Source of the DNA: Bacteroidales bacterium UBA3290
GTDB lineage: Bacteria; Bacteroidota; Bacteroidia; Bacteroidales; UBA932
Assembly: GCA_002361615.1 (NCBI GenBank)
Contig: DETK01000044.1
Location: forward strand, 106,652 to 147,196
DNA length: 40,545 nt
Direction of reading: 5' to 3'
Shown one piece after another: positions 32,685 to 40,545 of the stretch (positions within the stretch are counted from its first letter, which is position 1; every line of letters starts with the position of its first letter). Under the pieces are notes generated by a model. That model ran no database searches and was not told the DNA's origin. It saw only the letters and a list, made by a program, of their open reading frames with translations. The position numbers and the translations under genes were made by a program.

Positions 32685-33974
32685 TTATTTTCCGCTGACG
32701 GCCGATTCATAAACCCGCTTCACCTTGATGGCGGCGCTGTCCCATTTGAGGTTGTCGACTTCCTCGCGGCCTTTCTCCGCGGCCAGACTGGAGAGTGCCG
32801 GGTAATTGAGGAGTCCGTACATCGCGTCGGCCAGGGCGTTGACGTCCCAGAAGTCGACTTTGATGGCATACTTGAGCACTTCGGCCACGCCCGACTGTTT
32901 CGAAATGATGGTCGGCACGTCGGTCTTCATCGCCTCGAGCGGCGAGATGCCGAAGGGTTCGGAGACCGAAGGCATCACATAGACATCGGAGAGGGCGAAC
33001 ATCTTCTGGACGTCGTCTCCGCGCAGGAATCCCGTGAAGTAGAATCGGTCGGCGATGCCGAGCTTCGCCACGTAGCGGACGCAGCGGTTCATCATGTCAC
33101 CGCTGCCGGCCATCACGAAGCGGGTGTCCGGACAGACCTTGAGCACCTTGGCGGCCGCCTCGATGAAATACTCGGGGCCTTTCTGGAAGGTGATGCGGCC
33201 CAGGAAGGTGATGACCTTGTCTTTCACGCCGCGGTTGACCGAAATCTTTTCCCGGCCGGAGAAATCCACGGCATTGTGGACCGTCACGACCTTCTCGGGA
33301 TCGATGCCGTATTTGTTGATGACGATGTTGCGGGTCAGGTCACTCACCGTGATGACCTTGTCGGCTTCGAGCATACCCTGCCGTTCGATGGCATAGACGC
33401 GCGTATCGATGTTGTCGGCGCTGCCGCGGTCAAAAGAGGTGGCGTGCACGTGGATGACCAGCGGCTTACCGGACACACGCTTGGCGGCAATGCCGGCCAG
33501 ATAGGTAAGCCAGTCGTGAGCGTGGATCACGTCGAACTCCTGCTCGGCCGCGATCGCTCCGGCTACCATGGCGTAGCGGGAGACCTCTTCCATGAGGTTC
33601 TTGCCGTATTTGCCGGAGAATTTGTATTTCTGGCGGAACCAGAACTTGAATTCCTCGGCCTGGCTGCGCTGTTCCTCCTCCACCAGCTCGGTGAAGTCGG
33701 TCGGGTCGATGTAGGGATGCAGGTTGGAGCCCACGCGCAGGAACTGGACCTTTCCGAGGAACTCTTCGATGTCGTGGCACGTGTCATAGACGGCCACGTC
33801 GCTGGCATTGATGATGCGCACGGCGCTCTGGTCTTCGTCACCGCTCGCGGACGGCATGACGAAAAGCACATCCACGCCGCAATGGGCCAGGCCCTTGGTC
33901 ATGCCATAGCAGGCTGTTCCCAGACCGCCCGCGATATGGGGCGGAAATTCCCAGCCGAACATCAGGACTCTCAT
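32685..33974 (-). CDS. GT4 family glycosyltransferase (glycogen cluster)
   Basis: A 429-aa GT-B fold glycosyltransferase. The N-terminal domain opens with MFGWEFPPHIAGGLGTACYG, the GGLG glycine loop shared with starch/glycogen-synthase-like enzymes, and contains IHAHDWLTY. The C-terminal GT4 domain has FLGRITFQKGPEYFIEAA and the donor-binding SEPFGISPLEAM, with the E-x7-E pair. Family membership and position suggest alpha-1,4-glucan synthesis or priming, but the donor (UDP- or ADP-glucose) is not certain. It overlaps the debranching gene by four bases (33971-33974) and lies 13 bases before the GH57 start. Confidence 0.88.
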   Translation of the reverse strand: MRVLMFGWEFPPHIAGGLGTACYGMTKGLAHCGVDVLFVMPSASGDEDQSAVRIINASDVAVYDTCHDIEEFLGKVQFLRVGSNLHPYIDPTDFTELVEEEQRSQAEEFKFWFRQKYKFSGKYGKNLMEEVSRYAMVAGAIAAEQEFDVIHAHDWLTYLAGIAAKRVSGKPLVIHVHATSFDRGSADNIDTRVYAIERQGMLEADKVITVSDLTRNIVINKYGIDPEKVVTVHNAVDFSGREKISVNRGVKDKVITFLGRITFQKGPEYFIEAAAKVLKVCPDTRFVMAGSGDMMNRCVRYVAKLGIADRFYFTGFLRGDDVQKMFALSDVYVMPSVSEPFGISPLEAMKTDVPTIISKQSGVAEVLKYAIKVDFWDVNALADAMYGLLNYPALSSLAAEKGREEVDNLKWDSAAIKVKRVYESAVSGK

Positions 33975-35911
33975 AGCGATTCCTCCTTATCCTTATATTG
34001 CTTGATCAGATATTTCACCCTGAGGATCTCCGCCACGCTGAGCGCGGAGTTGATGGCACCGTGCGGGTTGTACGGCGGGTCGCCATCGTAGATCTCGGCT
34101 ACGGCCGCGATGCCGTGGATGTTCAGGTCTTCCTGGAAGCCGTCGACCAGCTCCTGCGCCTTGCGCACGAACGAAGGACCGAAGAGCTTGAAACTGGCAT
34201 CGGCATAGGCACCCAGCAGCCAGGGGCGCGTACAACCGTTGTGGGTGGCGGTGTCACGCTCGATCTGGTTGCCGTCGTAGCGGGAGCGGTAGAGCGGGTT
34301 CTTCGGCGACAGCGTGCGGATGCCGCGCGTGGTCACCAGTTCCCGTGAGACGGCGTGCAGGATCTCGGCCTGCACTTCCTCGGACACGGGGCTGTAGGCC
34401 AGCGAACAGGCATACAGCTGGTTGGGACGGGTAAAGACATTCTGTCCGTTCTCGTCCACGTAGTCAGCCAGGTGTCTGCGGGCTTCGACCCAGAACAGGT
34501 CGAAGAAGCAGGCTTCGATGGCCGCCTTGACTTCCTGGCAGCGCCGGGTGAAGGCACCGGGTTTCCCATAGCGGGTCTCCATCTCCAAGGCGAAGCACAC
34601 AGCGTTGTACCACAGGCAGTTGGTCTCCACCTGGTAGCCACGGCGTTCGGTCACGGGCTTGCCGTCGATGTAGGCGTTCATCCAGCTCAGGGCCACACCC
34701 GGTTTCTCTGCCCAGAGCAGGCCGTTGTCGTGGAGCCTCACTTCGGGGCGGCCGCCCATGTAGCTTTCGACCACCTTCTTGAGGAACTTGCCATATTTCT
34801 TCCAGGCACCTGCCTCGTCGCCGGTAAAGCGGGCCAGCTGCTGCACCGCCTCGGTCAGGCGGAGCGGAGATTCTACCTGGTTGCTTCCCTGGAGGAAAGC
34901 GTCGGTATTTTCGGTGATCAGGTCGGAGAGGATCTTCTCGAACAGCTTGGCGTCGCCCTTGTTGCAGAGCGTCAGGCCCGGCAGGGCGATGCAGGTCTCG
35001 CGCATGCCGCCGATCTCGTGCCACGAGAAGCCGGTGCAGATACGGGAGAATTTCCCTTTCTCGGCGAAATTCTGCTCGGCTGCGGCTTTCAGGCAGTTGT
35101 CGTAGTTGTCGCGCGGCATCCGGCGCTTGGTCTCGCGGGTAAACTGGGCCTTGAGGTTCTGGGGCGGAAGGGGCGTGGTCGAAGCGGAGAAAACGACGCT
35201 CTCCCCTTTCTCGAGCGGCATCTCGAAAAAGCCCGGGACCAGCAGGTCTTCCTGGCAGTCGAAACCGCGGCGGTATTCTTCCTTATAGACGACATTCCTG
35301 TACCAGTCGGGGACATGGATGTATTCGCAGGGCTTGGAGAGCTGCAGGTTCAGATCCGGGAAGTCGCGGTACATGCAGAACGACACGCCGCCCTCGATGT
35401 TCTTGTAATGGGTGTCGGCGTCCGCATTGGCCACGGTCAGCGCATGGATGCTCCGGAAGGCCAGATAGGGTTTGAGCCGGAGTACCGTATGGGAGTGCGC
35501 ATCCAGCAGCGTGTAGCGGATCATCAGCTGTTCGCTGCCCGCTGCGAAGAGGATTTCTTTCCTGAAGAGCATGCCGCCCACCCGGTAGGTGATCACCGGG
35601 AAGGGATCCATCTCGAAATCCACGATATACTTGTGGCCACGGGGTTCGTACACGTCGCCATAGCAATGGATGCCCAGGTTGAAAGGCATGCCGTGCTGGA
35701 ACAGGGTCTCGTCGAGTGCCGACAGGAGCATATAGCGGTGTCCGCCGAACTTCTCGATCGGAACGGCGAAAAGGCCGTGGTACTTGCGGGTGTTGCAGCA
35801 CACGATCGTCGTGTTGCAGTAGCCGCCGGCCCGGTTGGTCGCGAGAAGCTCCCGCTTGAGGGAGTACTCGAGGTTCACGAGTTCCGCCTTGTTGAATTGC
35901 AAATAAGCCAT
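33971..35911 (-). CDS. Glycogen debranching enzyme (amylo-alpha-1,6-glucosidase, GDE_C type)
   Basis: A 646-aa debranching enzyme that hydrolyses alpha-1,6 branch points. The N-terminal beta-sandwich domain (about 10-250) has LLATNRAGGYCNTTIVCCNTRK in outline and KYHGLFAVPI. The C-terminal (alpha/alpha)6 barrel (about 290-640) contains VALSWMNAYIDGKPVT, ETNCLWYNAVCFA and HNGCTRPWLLGAYADA. Its position between branching enzyme and GT4 supports the call. Its start is 52 bases after the glgB stop, with its own -7 element. Confidence 0.9.
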   Translation of the reverse strand: MAYLQFNKAELVNLEYSLKRELLATNRAGGYCNTTIVCCNTRKYHGLFAVPIEKFGGHRYMLLSALDETLFQHGMPFNLGIHCYGDVYEPRGHKYIVDFEMDPFPVITYRVGGMLFRKEILFAAGSEQLMIRYTLLDAHSHTVLRLKPYLAFRSIHALTVANADADTHYKNIEGGVSFCMYRDFPDLNLQLSKPCEYIHVPDWYRNVVYKEEYRRGFDCQEDLLVPGFFEMPLEKGESVVFSASTTPLPPQNLKAQFTRETKRRMPRDNYDNCLKAAAEQNFAEKGKFSRICTGFSWHEIGGMRETCIALPGLTLCNKGDAKLFEKILSDLITENTDAFLQGSNQVESPLRLTEAVQQLARFTGDEAGAWKKYGKFLKKVVESYMGGRPEVRLHDNGLLWAEKPGVALSWMNAYIDGKPVTERRGYQVETNCLWYNAVCFALEMETRYGKPGAFTRRCQEVKAAIEACFFDLFWVEARRHLADYVDENGQNVFTRPNQLYACSLAYSPVSEEVQAEILHAVSRELVTTRGIRTLSPKNPLYRSRYDGNQIERDTATHNGCTRPWLLGAYADASFKLFGPSFVRKAQELVDGFQEDLNIHGIAAVAEIYDGDPPYNPHGAINSALSVAEILRVKYLIKQYKDKEESL

Positions 35912-35935
35912 TGTCTCACGTACAGTTTAATCGCG

Positions 35936-35943
35936 CAAATTTA
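35936..35943 (-). promoter_or_regulatory. -7 element before the debranching-enzyme gene
   Basis: TAAATTTG on the minus strand, 24 bases before the ATG at 35911. It suggests an internal promoter for the debranching - GT4 - GH57 - synthase/phosphorylase - ribF series. No exact -33 TTTG. Confidence 0.38.
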
Positions 35944-35963
35944 AGAAAAACTAAGATATCTTA

Positions 35964-37937
35964 TCATATCTTCTTAAGTACCTGAACCGTCCGGCTCGGA
36001 AGATACAGATAGAGCTGGTCCGCGCCCGCTTCGGGTCGCGTCAGATGGCGCACGGAGGCGTCGTTGCGGCCGAATCCGCCGAATTCCTTCGCATCGCTGT
36101 CGAGGACGACCTGGTAGGTGCCAGCCGGGACGGCGAATCCATAATTGTCGAAAGAATGTTCCGGATTGAAATTGAAAGCGAACACCAGGCCTGCCCGCTC
36201 CAGGAGCAGAACCTTCTTTTCCTCGTCGCTGCGCAGGCAGACGGGCGGGACGGACAGAAGAGCACTCTCCCGCGCCAGCGCGAGCATTGCCTGCTCGAAG
36301 CGCCACAGGCCCCGGTACCGGAGATCCGGATTGTCGACCAGAGACCATTGGCGGCGGGCGTAGAAGTACGACCAATTGTTGCCTTCCCGCGGGAAATCGA
36401 TCCACTCGGGGTGTCCGAATTCGTTGCCCATGAATGTCAGGTAGCCGTCGCCCGCCGTGGCCAGCGTGACAAGACGGATCATCTTGTGCAGGGCGATGCC
36501 CCGGTCGACCACCAGATTCTGCGAAGCGCAGTTCATGGCCGTATACATCTCCTTGTCAATCAGGCGGAAGATGATCGTCTTGTCGCCTACCAGCGCCTGG
36601 TCGTGGCACTCGGCGTAGCTGATGGTCCGCTCGTCGGCCCGTTTGCCTGAGAGTTCCCACCATATCTCGCCCATGCTCCAGTCCCAGTCGCTGCGCTCCT
36701 TGATCCACTTGATCCAGTGGTCGGCCACGCCCATGCTCATCCGATAGTCGAAACCGATGCCGCCGTCGCGCAGCGGGGCGGCCAGGCCGGGCATGCCCGA
36801 CATGTCTTCGGCAATCGTGAAAGCGTTCCGGTTCATTTCGTGCACCAGCACGTTGGCAAGGCCCAGGTAGGTAATCGCATCTTCGTCCTGACCACCGTCG
36901 AAATAGCAGGGATACCCGTTGAAATCACGCTCCAGCCCGTGGTCGTAGTAGAGCATGCTCGTCACCCCGTCGAAACGGAAGCCGTCGAGGCAGTATTCCT
37001 CCATCCAGTACTTGAGATTGGACAGCAGGAAATGCAGGGTCTGGCCCTTTCCGTAGTCGAAGCAGCGCGAGCCCCACGCGGGATGCTCGCCGCGGGGACC
37101 TTCGTGGAAATACGTGGTGTAAGAGCCGTCCAGGCGGCTGAGGCCTTCCACCTCGTTCTTCACGGCGTGGCTGTGGACCACGTCCATGATCACGGCGATA
37201 CCGGCCTGATGGGCCGCATCGACCAGTGCCTTGAACTCTTCGGGCGTGCCGAAACGGCTGCTCAGCGCAAAGAAATTCGACACCTGATAGCCAAAGCTTC
37301 CGTAGTAGGGATGCTCCTGCAAGGCCATGATCTGCAGTGTATTATAACCCGTTTCAATGACACGGGGAAGCACTTGTTCGCGGAATTCGGTGAATGAAGC
37401 GACCTTCTGCGCTTCGGAGCTCATGCCGATATGGACTTCGTAGATGAGCGGATTGGCAATCTTCGGACCGCGCTTCTTCCGCCAGCGGTACGGTTTTTCC
37501 GGGGCCCAGACCTGCGCGCAGAAAACCTTGCTCTCAGGGTCCTGCACACAACGCGTAGCATAAGCGGGGATGCGTTCTCCCCCACCGCCGGGCCATTCGA
37601 CATACCATTTGTACAGGTCGCCGTGGGCTATTTTCTCTTCCGGCACCCGGAGCTCCCAGTTCCCGCCGCCGAGGGGCTTGAGCGCCCACTCGTCGCTGCG
37701 GCGCCAGCCGTTGAAATCACCGGTCAGGTAGATCTTCGTGGCATTGGGCGCCCACTCGCGGAACACCCACGCGCCAGACTCCCGGTGCAGGCAATAGTAC
37801 ATTGCGCCGTTGACGGCGTCCCTCAAGGGTTTCCCGTAGCCTGCGATTTCCTGCTTGCGGATGATGATCTGCTGGTTACGGCGTTCGACGATTTTCCCGT
37901 ACGGTTCCAGCCACGGGTCTTTCTTCCATATTTTCAT
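35964..37937 (-). CDS. glgB: 1,4-alpha-glucan branching enzyme (GH13)
   Basis: A 657-aa branching enzyme that makes alpha-1,6 branches in glycogen. The N-terminal CBM48-like domain (about 50-160) has WVFREWAPNATKIYLTGDFN. The GH13 barrel shows all conserved regions: VIMDVVHSH, GFRFDGV with nucleophile Asp323, IAEDMSG with acid/base Glu377, and YAECHDQ. A C-terminal beta domain ends the protein. The overall pattern (e.g. FDGVTSMLYYDHG) is closer to the eukaryote-like subfamily than to E. coli GlgB. The start overlaps the xseB stop by one base (TGATG). Confidence 0.95.
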   Translation of the reverse strand: MKIWKKDPWLEPYGKIVERRNQQIIIRKQEIAGYGKPLRDAVNGAMYYCLHRESGAWVFREWAPNATKIYLTGDFNGWRRSDEWALKPLGGGNWELRVPEEKIAHGDLYKWYVEWPGGGGERIPAYATRCVQDPESKVFCAQVWAPEKPYRWRKKRGPKIANPLIYEVHIGMSSEAQKVASFTEFREQVLPRVIETGYNTLQIMALQEHPYYGSFGYQVSNFFALSSRFGTPEEFKALVDAAHQAGIAVIMDVVHSHAVKNEVEGLSRLDGSYTTYFHEGPRGEHPAWGSRCFDYGKGQTLHFLLSNLKYWMEEYCLDGFRFDGVTSMLYYDHGLERDFNGYPCYFDGGQDEDAITYLGLANVLVHEMNRNAFTIAEDMSGMPGLAAPLRDGGIGFDYRMSMGVADHWIKWIKERSDWDWSMGEIWWELSGKRADERTISYAECHDQALVGDKTIIFRLIDKEMYTAMNCASQNLVVDRGIALHKMIRLVTLATAGDGYLTFMGNEFGHPEWIDFPREGNNWSYFYARRQWSLVDNPDLRYRGLWRFEQAMLALARESALLSVPPVCLRSDEEKKVLLLERAGLVFAFNFNPEHSFDNYGFAVPAGTYQVVLDSDAKEFGGFGRNDASVRHLTRPEAGADQLYLYLPSRTVQVLKKI

Positions 37938-38128
37938 CAGGCTTCCTCCTTCATCAGTTTTTCGGTTTCTTCCTGGCTGCCGCGCACATAGTCACGGCAC
38001 CACCGGATCAACTCCATCGCTTTCTTCACATCGGCGCCGATCGACGCCAAATCCCGCTCCGGATCCTCGATCCGGGCAATCAATGCCTCCAGTTCGGCAT
38101 AGACTTCTTCGTATTTTTTCTCTTTCAT
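37937..38128 (-). CDS. xseB: Exodeoxyribonuclease VII small subunit
   Basis: A 63-aa helical protein with the family core YEEVYAELEALIARIEDPE (about residues 6-24) and a second helix with VKKAMELIRWCRDYV. Multiple copies bind each XseA subunit to form the single-strand exonuclease. I start at ATG 38128; a TTG two codons upstream is in frame. It lies 99 bases after xseA and is coupled to glgB by a one-base overlap, so glycogen genes are transcribed behind a DNA-repair gene. Confidence 0.92.
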   Translation of the reverse strand: MKEKKYEEVYAELEALIARIEDPERDLASIGADVKKAMELIRWCRDYVRGSQEETEKLMKEEA

Positions 38129-38150
38129 GGACAACCCATTGTAAATCTTT

Positions 38151-38158
38151 CAAATTTA
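38151..38158 (-). promoter_or_regulatory. -7 element for xseB-glgB
   Basis: TAAATTTG on the minus strand, 22 bases before the xseB ATG. A TTGG lies at the -33 spacing. Small inverted repeats (GTAAAT/ATTTAC around it, and CAGAAT/ATTCTG next to it) could be operator-like. Confidence 0.45.
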
Positions 38159-38227
38159 CAGAATAATTCTGATAAATCCAACCCCCGGTCGCTATCTATT
38201 GCAAGAACGCTGCGCTGCAGGTATCCG

Positions 38228-39421
38228 TCAAAAACCTTCGGGCTTGACCTTGCTGACTTCGGCTTCGACGGAGCCGTCGCGGAAGAGGAGGGTGAGGCGG
38301 TCGCCGGGGGTGAAGGCGGCGGCGCGGTCGGTGCGGTGGCCGTCTTTGAGGGCGATCAGGAAGCCGCGGTCGAGGGCTCGGTGGGGATCTGCGGCTTCGA
38401 CGCGGCGCTCGAGCAGGTCGAGGGCGTGCAGGGCGTCGGCGTGCCGGTCGAGCACGGCGTGTACCAGTCTGATTTTGAGTGCTTCAAGAGCACCGAGCTG
38501 CGCTGCGGCGTGGGTGCGGACGGCCAGATGGAGCCGCTGGACCAGGGTGTCGAGCCGCCAGGCCTCGCCCGCGAAGCGGTCGAGGAGCCAGTCGGCGAGC
38601 GCGGTGGGCGTTTTGACGTGGGTGTGTGCCACCATGTCCACTATGTGGAAATCGTGGTCATGGCCGATGCCCGTCAGGACGGGAAGCGGGAATTGCGCCA
38701 CGTTGACCGCGAGTTCATAGTCGTCGAAACAGACCAGATCCATGGCTCCGCCACCGCCGCGAAGGATCAGGACGGCGTCGAAGGAATCTGCTTCTGCGGC
38801 TATCTGATCGAGGGCGCCGATGATGCTTTCAGGAGCCGCATCGCCTTGCATCACAGCCGGAAACAGTTGCAGACGGAAGCAGAAACCATATTCGTTCCCC
38901 TCGAGCTGACGCCGGAAATCGCGCCAGCCAGCAGCCGTCGGGCTCGAGACGACGGCCAGTCGCCGCGGGAGAAGCGGAAGCGACAGCTGTGCGTTCATAT
39001 CGAACATACCTTCCGCTTCGAGCCGGGCGATGGTGCGCTGCCGCGCCAGTTCCAGTTCGCCGACGGTAAAGGACGGGTCTATGTCGTAGATTACGAGCGA
39101 AAGGCCGTAAAGGACCGAATAGCTTACCTGAACCCGCACAAGGACCGACAGGCCCGGCGCCAGGGACCGGCCGGTCTGGGCCTCGAAATACGGTTTGACC
39201 ATCCGCCAGGTCGAGGCCCAGACGACAGCCGACGCCCTGGCCAGCAGGGCGTTCGAGCCTGGGTCTTTCTCGACCAGGGTCAGATAGCAGTGCCCGGAGG
39301 GGTTCTGCTTGAGTTCACTGATTTCGGCCTGCAGCCAGACAGACTCGAAGAAATGGTCTTCCAGATGACGCTTCACCTGCTCCTGCAGGGCCAGTAAGCC
39401 GATGGGATTCTTCTCCTCCAT
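38228..39421 (-). CDS. xseA: Exodeoxyribonuclease VII large subunit
   Basis: A 397-aa catalytic subunit of ExoVII, which degrades single-stranded DNA from both ends. The N-terminal OB-fold (about 10-105) has VWLQAEISELKQNPSGHCY. The catalytic domain (about 125-330) shows VVSSPTAAGWRDF, LILRGGGGAMDLVCFDD, and VLTGIGHDHDFHIVDMVAH, with the conserved Gly-rich and His/Asp residues. TPTALADWLL leads into the helical region. I start at ATG 39421; a GTG two codons upstream (39427) is also in frame. The C-terminal region is shorter than in E. coli XseA. Confidence 0.94.
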   Translation of the reverse strand: MEEKNPIGLLALQEQVKRHLEDHFFESVWLQAEISELKQNPSGHCYLTLVEKDPGSNALLARASAVVWASTWRMVKPYFEAQTGRSLAPGLSVLVRVQVSYSVLYGLSLVIYDIDPSFTVGELELARQRTIARLEAEGMFDMNAQLSLPLLPRRLAVVSSPTAAGWRDFRRQLEGNEYGFCFRLQLFPAVMQGDAAPESIIGALDQIAAEADSFDAVLILRGGGGAMDLVCFDDYELAVNVAQFPLPVLTGIGHDHDFHIVDMVAHTHVKTPTALADWLLDRFAGEAWRLDTLVQRLHLAVRTHAAAQLGALEALKIRLVHAVLDRHADALHALDLLERRVEAADPHRALDRGFLIALKDGHRTDRAAAFTPGDRLTLLFRDGSVEAEVSKVKPEGF

Positions 39422-39440
39422 ATCCACAATTCACTGTTGA

Positions 39441-39448
39441 CAAATATA
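39441..39448 (-). promoter_or_regulatory. -7 element for xseA
   Basis: TATATTTG on the minus strand, 19 bases before the xseA ATG. It is divergent from the engB promoter 25 bases away. Confidence 0.4.
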
Positions 39449-39472
39449 CGGTAAAAATTCGATATTATTTCG

Positions 39473-39480
39473 TACTTTTG
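39473..39480 (+). promoter_or_regulatory. -7 element for engB
   Basis: TACTTTTG matches TAnnTTTG, 21 bases before the engB ATG. No clear -33 TTTG. Confidence 0.42.
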
Positions 39481-39501
39481 CATCAATAATCCTCCGTCGC
39501 C

Positions 39502-40098
39502 ATGATTATCAAGCAGGCACTTTTCGCCGGAAGCAGCCAGCACACGGACCAGAAGCCGAAGACCCGTCATCCGGAATTCGCCTTCATCGGACGGAGCAAT
39601 GTCGGCAAATCTTCCCTGATCAACCGCCTCTGCGGCCAAAACGGCCTTGCACACACCTCTTCAACACCTGGTAAAACCCAGCTGGTCAACCATTTCCTGA
39701 TCAACGATTCCTGGTATCTGGTCGACCTGCCCGGCTACGGCTACGCGAAGATGGGCAAGAAAGGGCGCGAAAAGCTGCAGGAGATCATCGGCGACTACAT
39801 CCTCCATTCGGAAGACCTCGTCCTGCTCTTCGTCCTGCTCGACGCCCGCCACGACCTGCAGACTATCGACCGCGATTTCATTACCGAGCTCGGAGAGGAA
39901 GGTATCCCCTTCGCCCTGATCTACACCAAGTGCGACAAGTTGGGCGTCAACGCCCTCAAGGCGCAGGTGGAACGCAACGCCGCCACCCTGCTCGAATCCT
40001 GGGAAGAACTCCCGCCCACCTTCTGCAGCTCGGCCGAGACCGGACAGGGCCGCCAGGAGATCCTCGACTACATCGGAACCATCCTCAACAACCTATAA
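39502..40098 (+). CDS. engB: Ribosome biogenesis GTPase EngB (YihA/YsxC)
   Basis: A 198-aa TrmE-Era-EngA-YihA class GTPase needed for large ribosomal subunit assembly. The G1 loop is GRSNVGKSSL (about 31-40), the G2 region is SSTPGKTQ, G3 is DLPGYG, G4 is TKCDK (about 149-153) and G5 is SSAETG. The typical leader AFAFIGRSN-type context (HPEFAFIGRSN) confirms the start region. It is followed 16 bases later by prs on the same strand. Confidence 0.95.
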   Translation: MIIKQALFAGSSQHTDQKPKTRHPEFAFIGRSNVGKSSLINRLCGQNGLAHTSSTPGKTQLVNHFLINDSWYLVDLPGYGYAKMGKKGREKLQEIIGDYILHSEDLVLLFVLLDARHDLQTIDRDFITELGEEGIPFALIYTKCDKLGVNALKAQVERNAATLLESWEELPPTFCSSAETGQGRQEILDYIGTILNNL

Positions 40099-40114
40099 AA
40101 AACTTCTCGACTTC

Positions 40115-40545
40115 ATGGAAGAATACGATCACAAACTGAAGATCTTCGCTTGCAGCGAATCCCGCACCTTCGCCCAGAAGATAGCAGAAAGACTCAACAC
40201 CCAGCTCGGCGATTCCGAGCTCACCGTCTTCAGCGACGGCGAATTCCAGCCGCAGTTCACCGAAAGCGTCCGTGGCGCCACGGTATTCATCGTCCAGAGC
40301 ACCAACCCGCCAGCCGACACCCTCTTTGAACTCCTGCTGATGATCGACGCCGCCCGCCGCGCCTCCGCCTACAAGGTGATCGCCGTGATCCCCTACTTCG
40401 GTTGGGCCCGCCAGGACCGCAAGGACCGCCCGCGCGTGTCCATCGCTTCCAAACTCGTGGCCAACATGCTGACCGCCGCCGGATGCGACCGCGTGATGAC
40501 CTGCGAACTCCACGCCGCCCAGATCCAGGGCTTCTTCGACATCCC
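40115..40545 (+). CDS. prs: Ribose-phosphate pyrophosphokinase (3' truncated by window)
   Basis: The first 143 residues of PRPP synthase, which makes 5-phosphoribosyl diphosphate for nucleotide, His, Trp and NAD synthesis. The start is at ATG 40115. Visible family motifs are KIFACSESRTFAQKIAERL, the SDGEFQPQF loop, VQSTNPPADTLFELLLMIDA, and PYFGWARQDRKDRPRVSIA with the flexible ATP-binding residues. The window ends before the PRPP-binding DVV-type motif. A truncated edge rather than a broken gene. Confidence 0.95.
   Translation, partial: MEEYDHKLKIFACSESRTFAQKIAERLNTQLGDSELTVFSDGEFQPQFTESVRGATVFIVQSTNPPADTLFELLLMIDAARRASAYKVIAVIPYFGWARQDRKDRPRVSIASKLVANMLTAAGCDRVMTCELHAAQIQGFFDI

Overview
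The window looks like a chromosomal segment of a Bacteroidota bacterium, most likely Bacteroidales and possibly gut-associated. Several intergenic regions carry the Bacteroidota -7 element TAnnTTTG, once or twice with TTTG 19 bp upstream. Most genes lack a Shine-Dalgarno sequence. Typical Bacteroidota features include a 1,410-residue glycogen synthase-phosphorylase fusion, tandem ~770-residue FtsX-type permeases, a TlpA-like lipoprotein, and the order ileS - TraR/DksA-like - lspA. Most of the window is GC-rich housekeeping sequence. The first ~6.8 kb (permeases and the ORF6N island) is visibly more AT-rich.

Layout: 1-5225 is the end of an ABC transporter operon (ATPase plus two FtsX-like permeases). 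5212-7145 is a small accessory scar: a short frame broken by TGA, an ORF6N-domain gene carrying two in-frame copies of a palindromic repeat, the C-terminal remnant of a tyrosine recombinase, and an orphan membrane-protein gene. 7202-12923 holds a small-molecule kinase-like gene, an AbrB-type regulator coupled to an acyltransferase, and a PAS protein coupled to an MMPL/RND transporter. A tRNA-Ser(UGA) and a dense cluster of hairpins follow. Then come lspA, the DksA-like gene and ileS on the minus strand, with cvpA divergent on the plus strand.

The most interesting region is 18289-23544. It holds a C39-peptidase ABC exporter, two small genes (64 and 51 codons) whose products have double-glycine leaders and GxxxG motifs, a strong intrinsic terminator, a TolC-like outer-membrane protein and an HlyD/MFP-type adaptor. 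Together this is a self-contained peptide-processing and three-membrane-component export system, with a likely two-peptide bacteriocin or signalling pair as cargo. It runs directly into tsaB.

The remainder is housekeeping: a TlpA-like lipoprotein, a HIT protein, greA and ribF. A glycogen/alpha-glucan cluster on the minus strand follows (synthase-phosphorylase fusion, GH57, GT4, debranching enzyme, branching enzyme), transcribed after xseB. Then come xseA, the divergent engB, and the 5' part of prs at the window edge.
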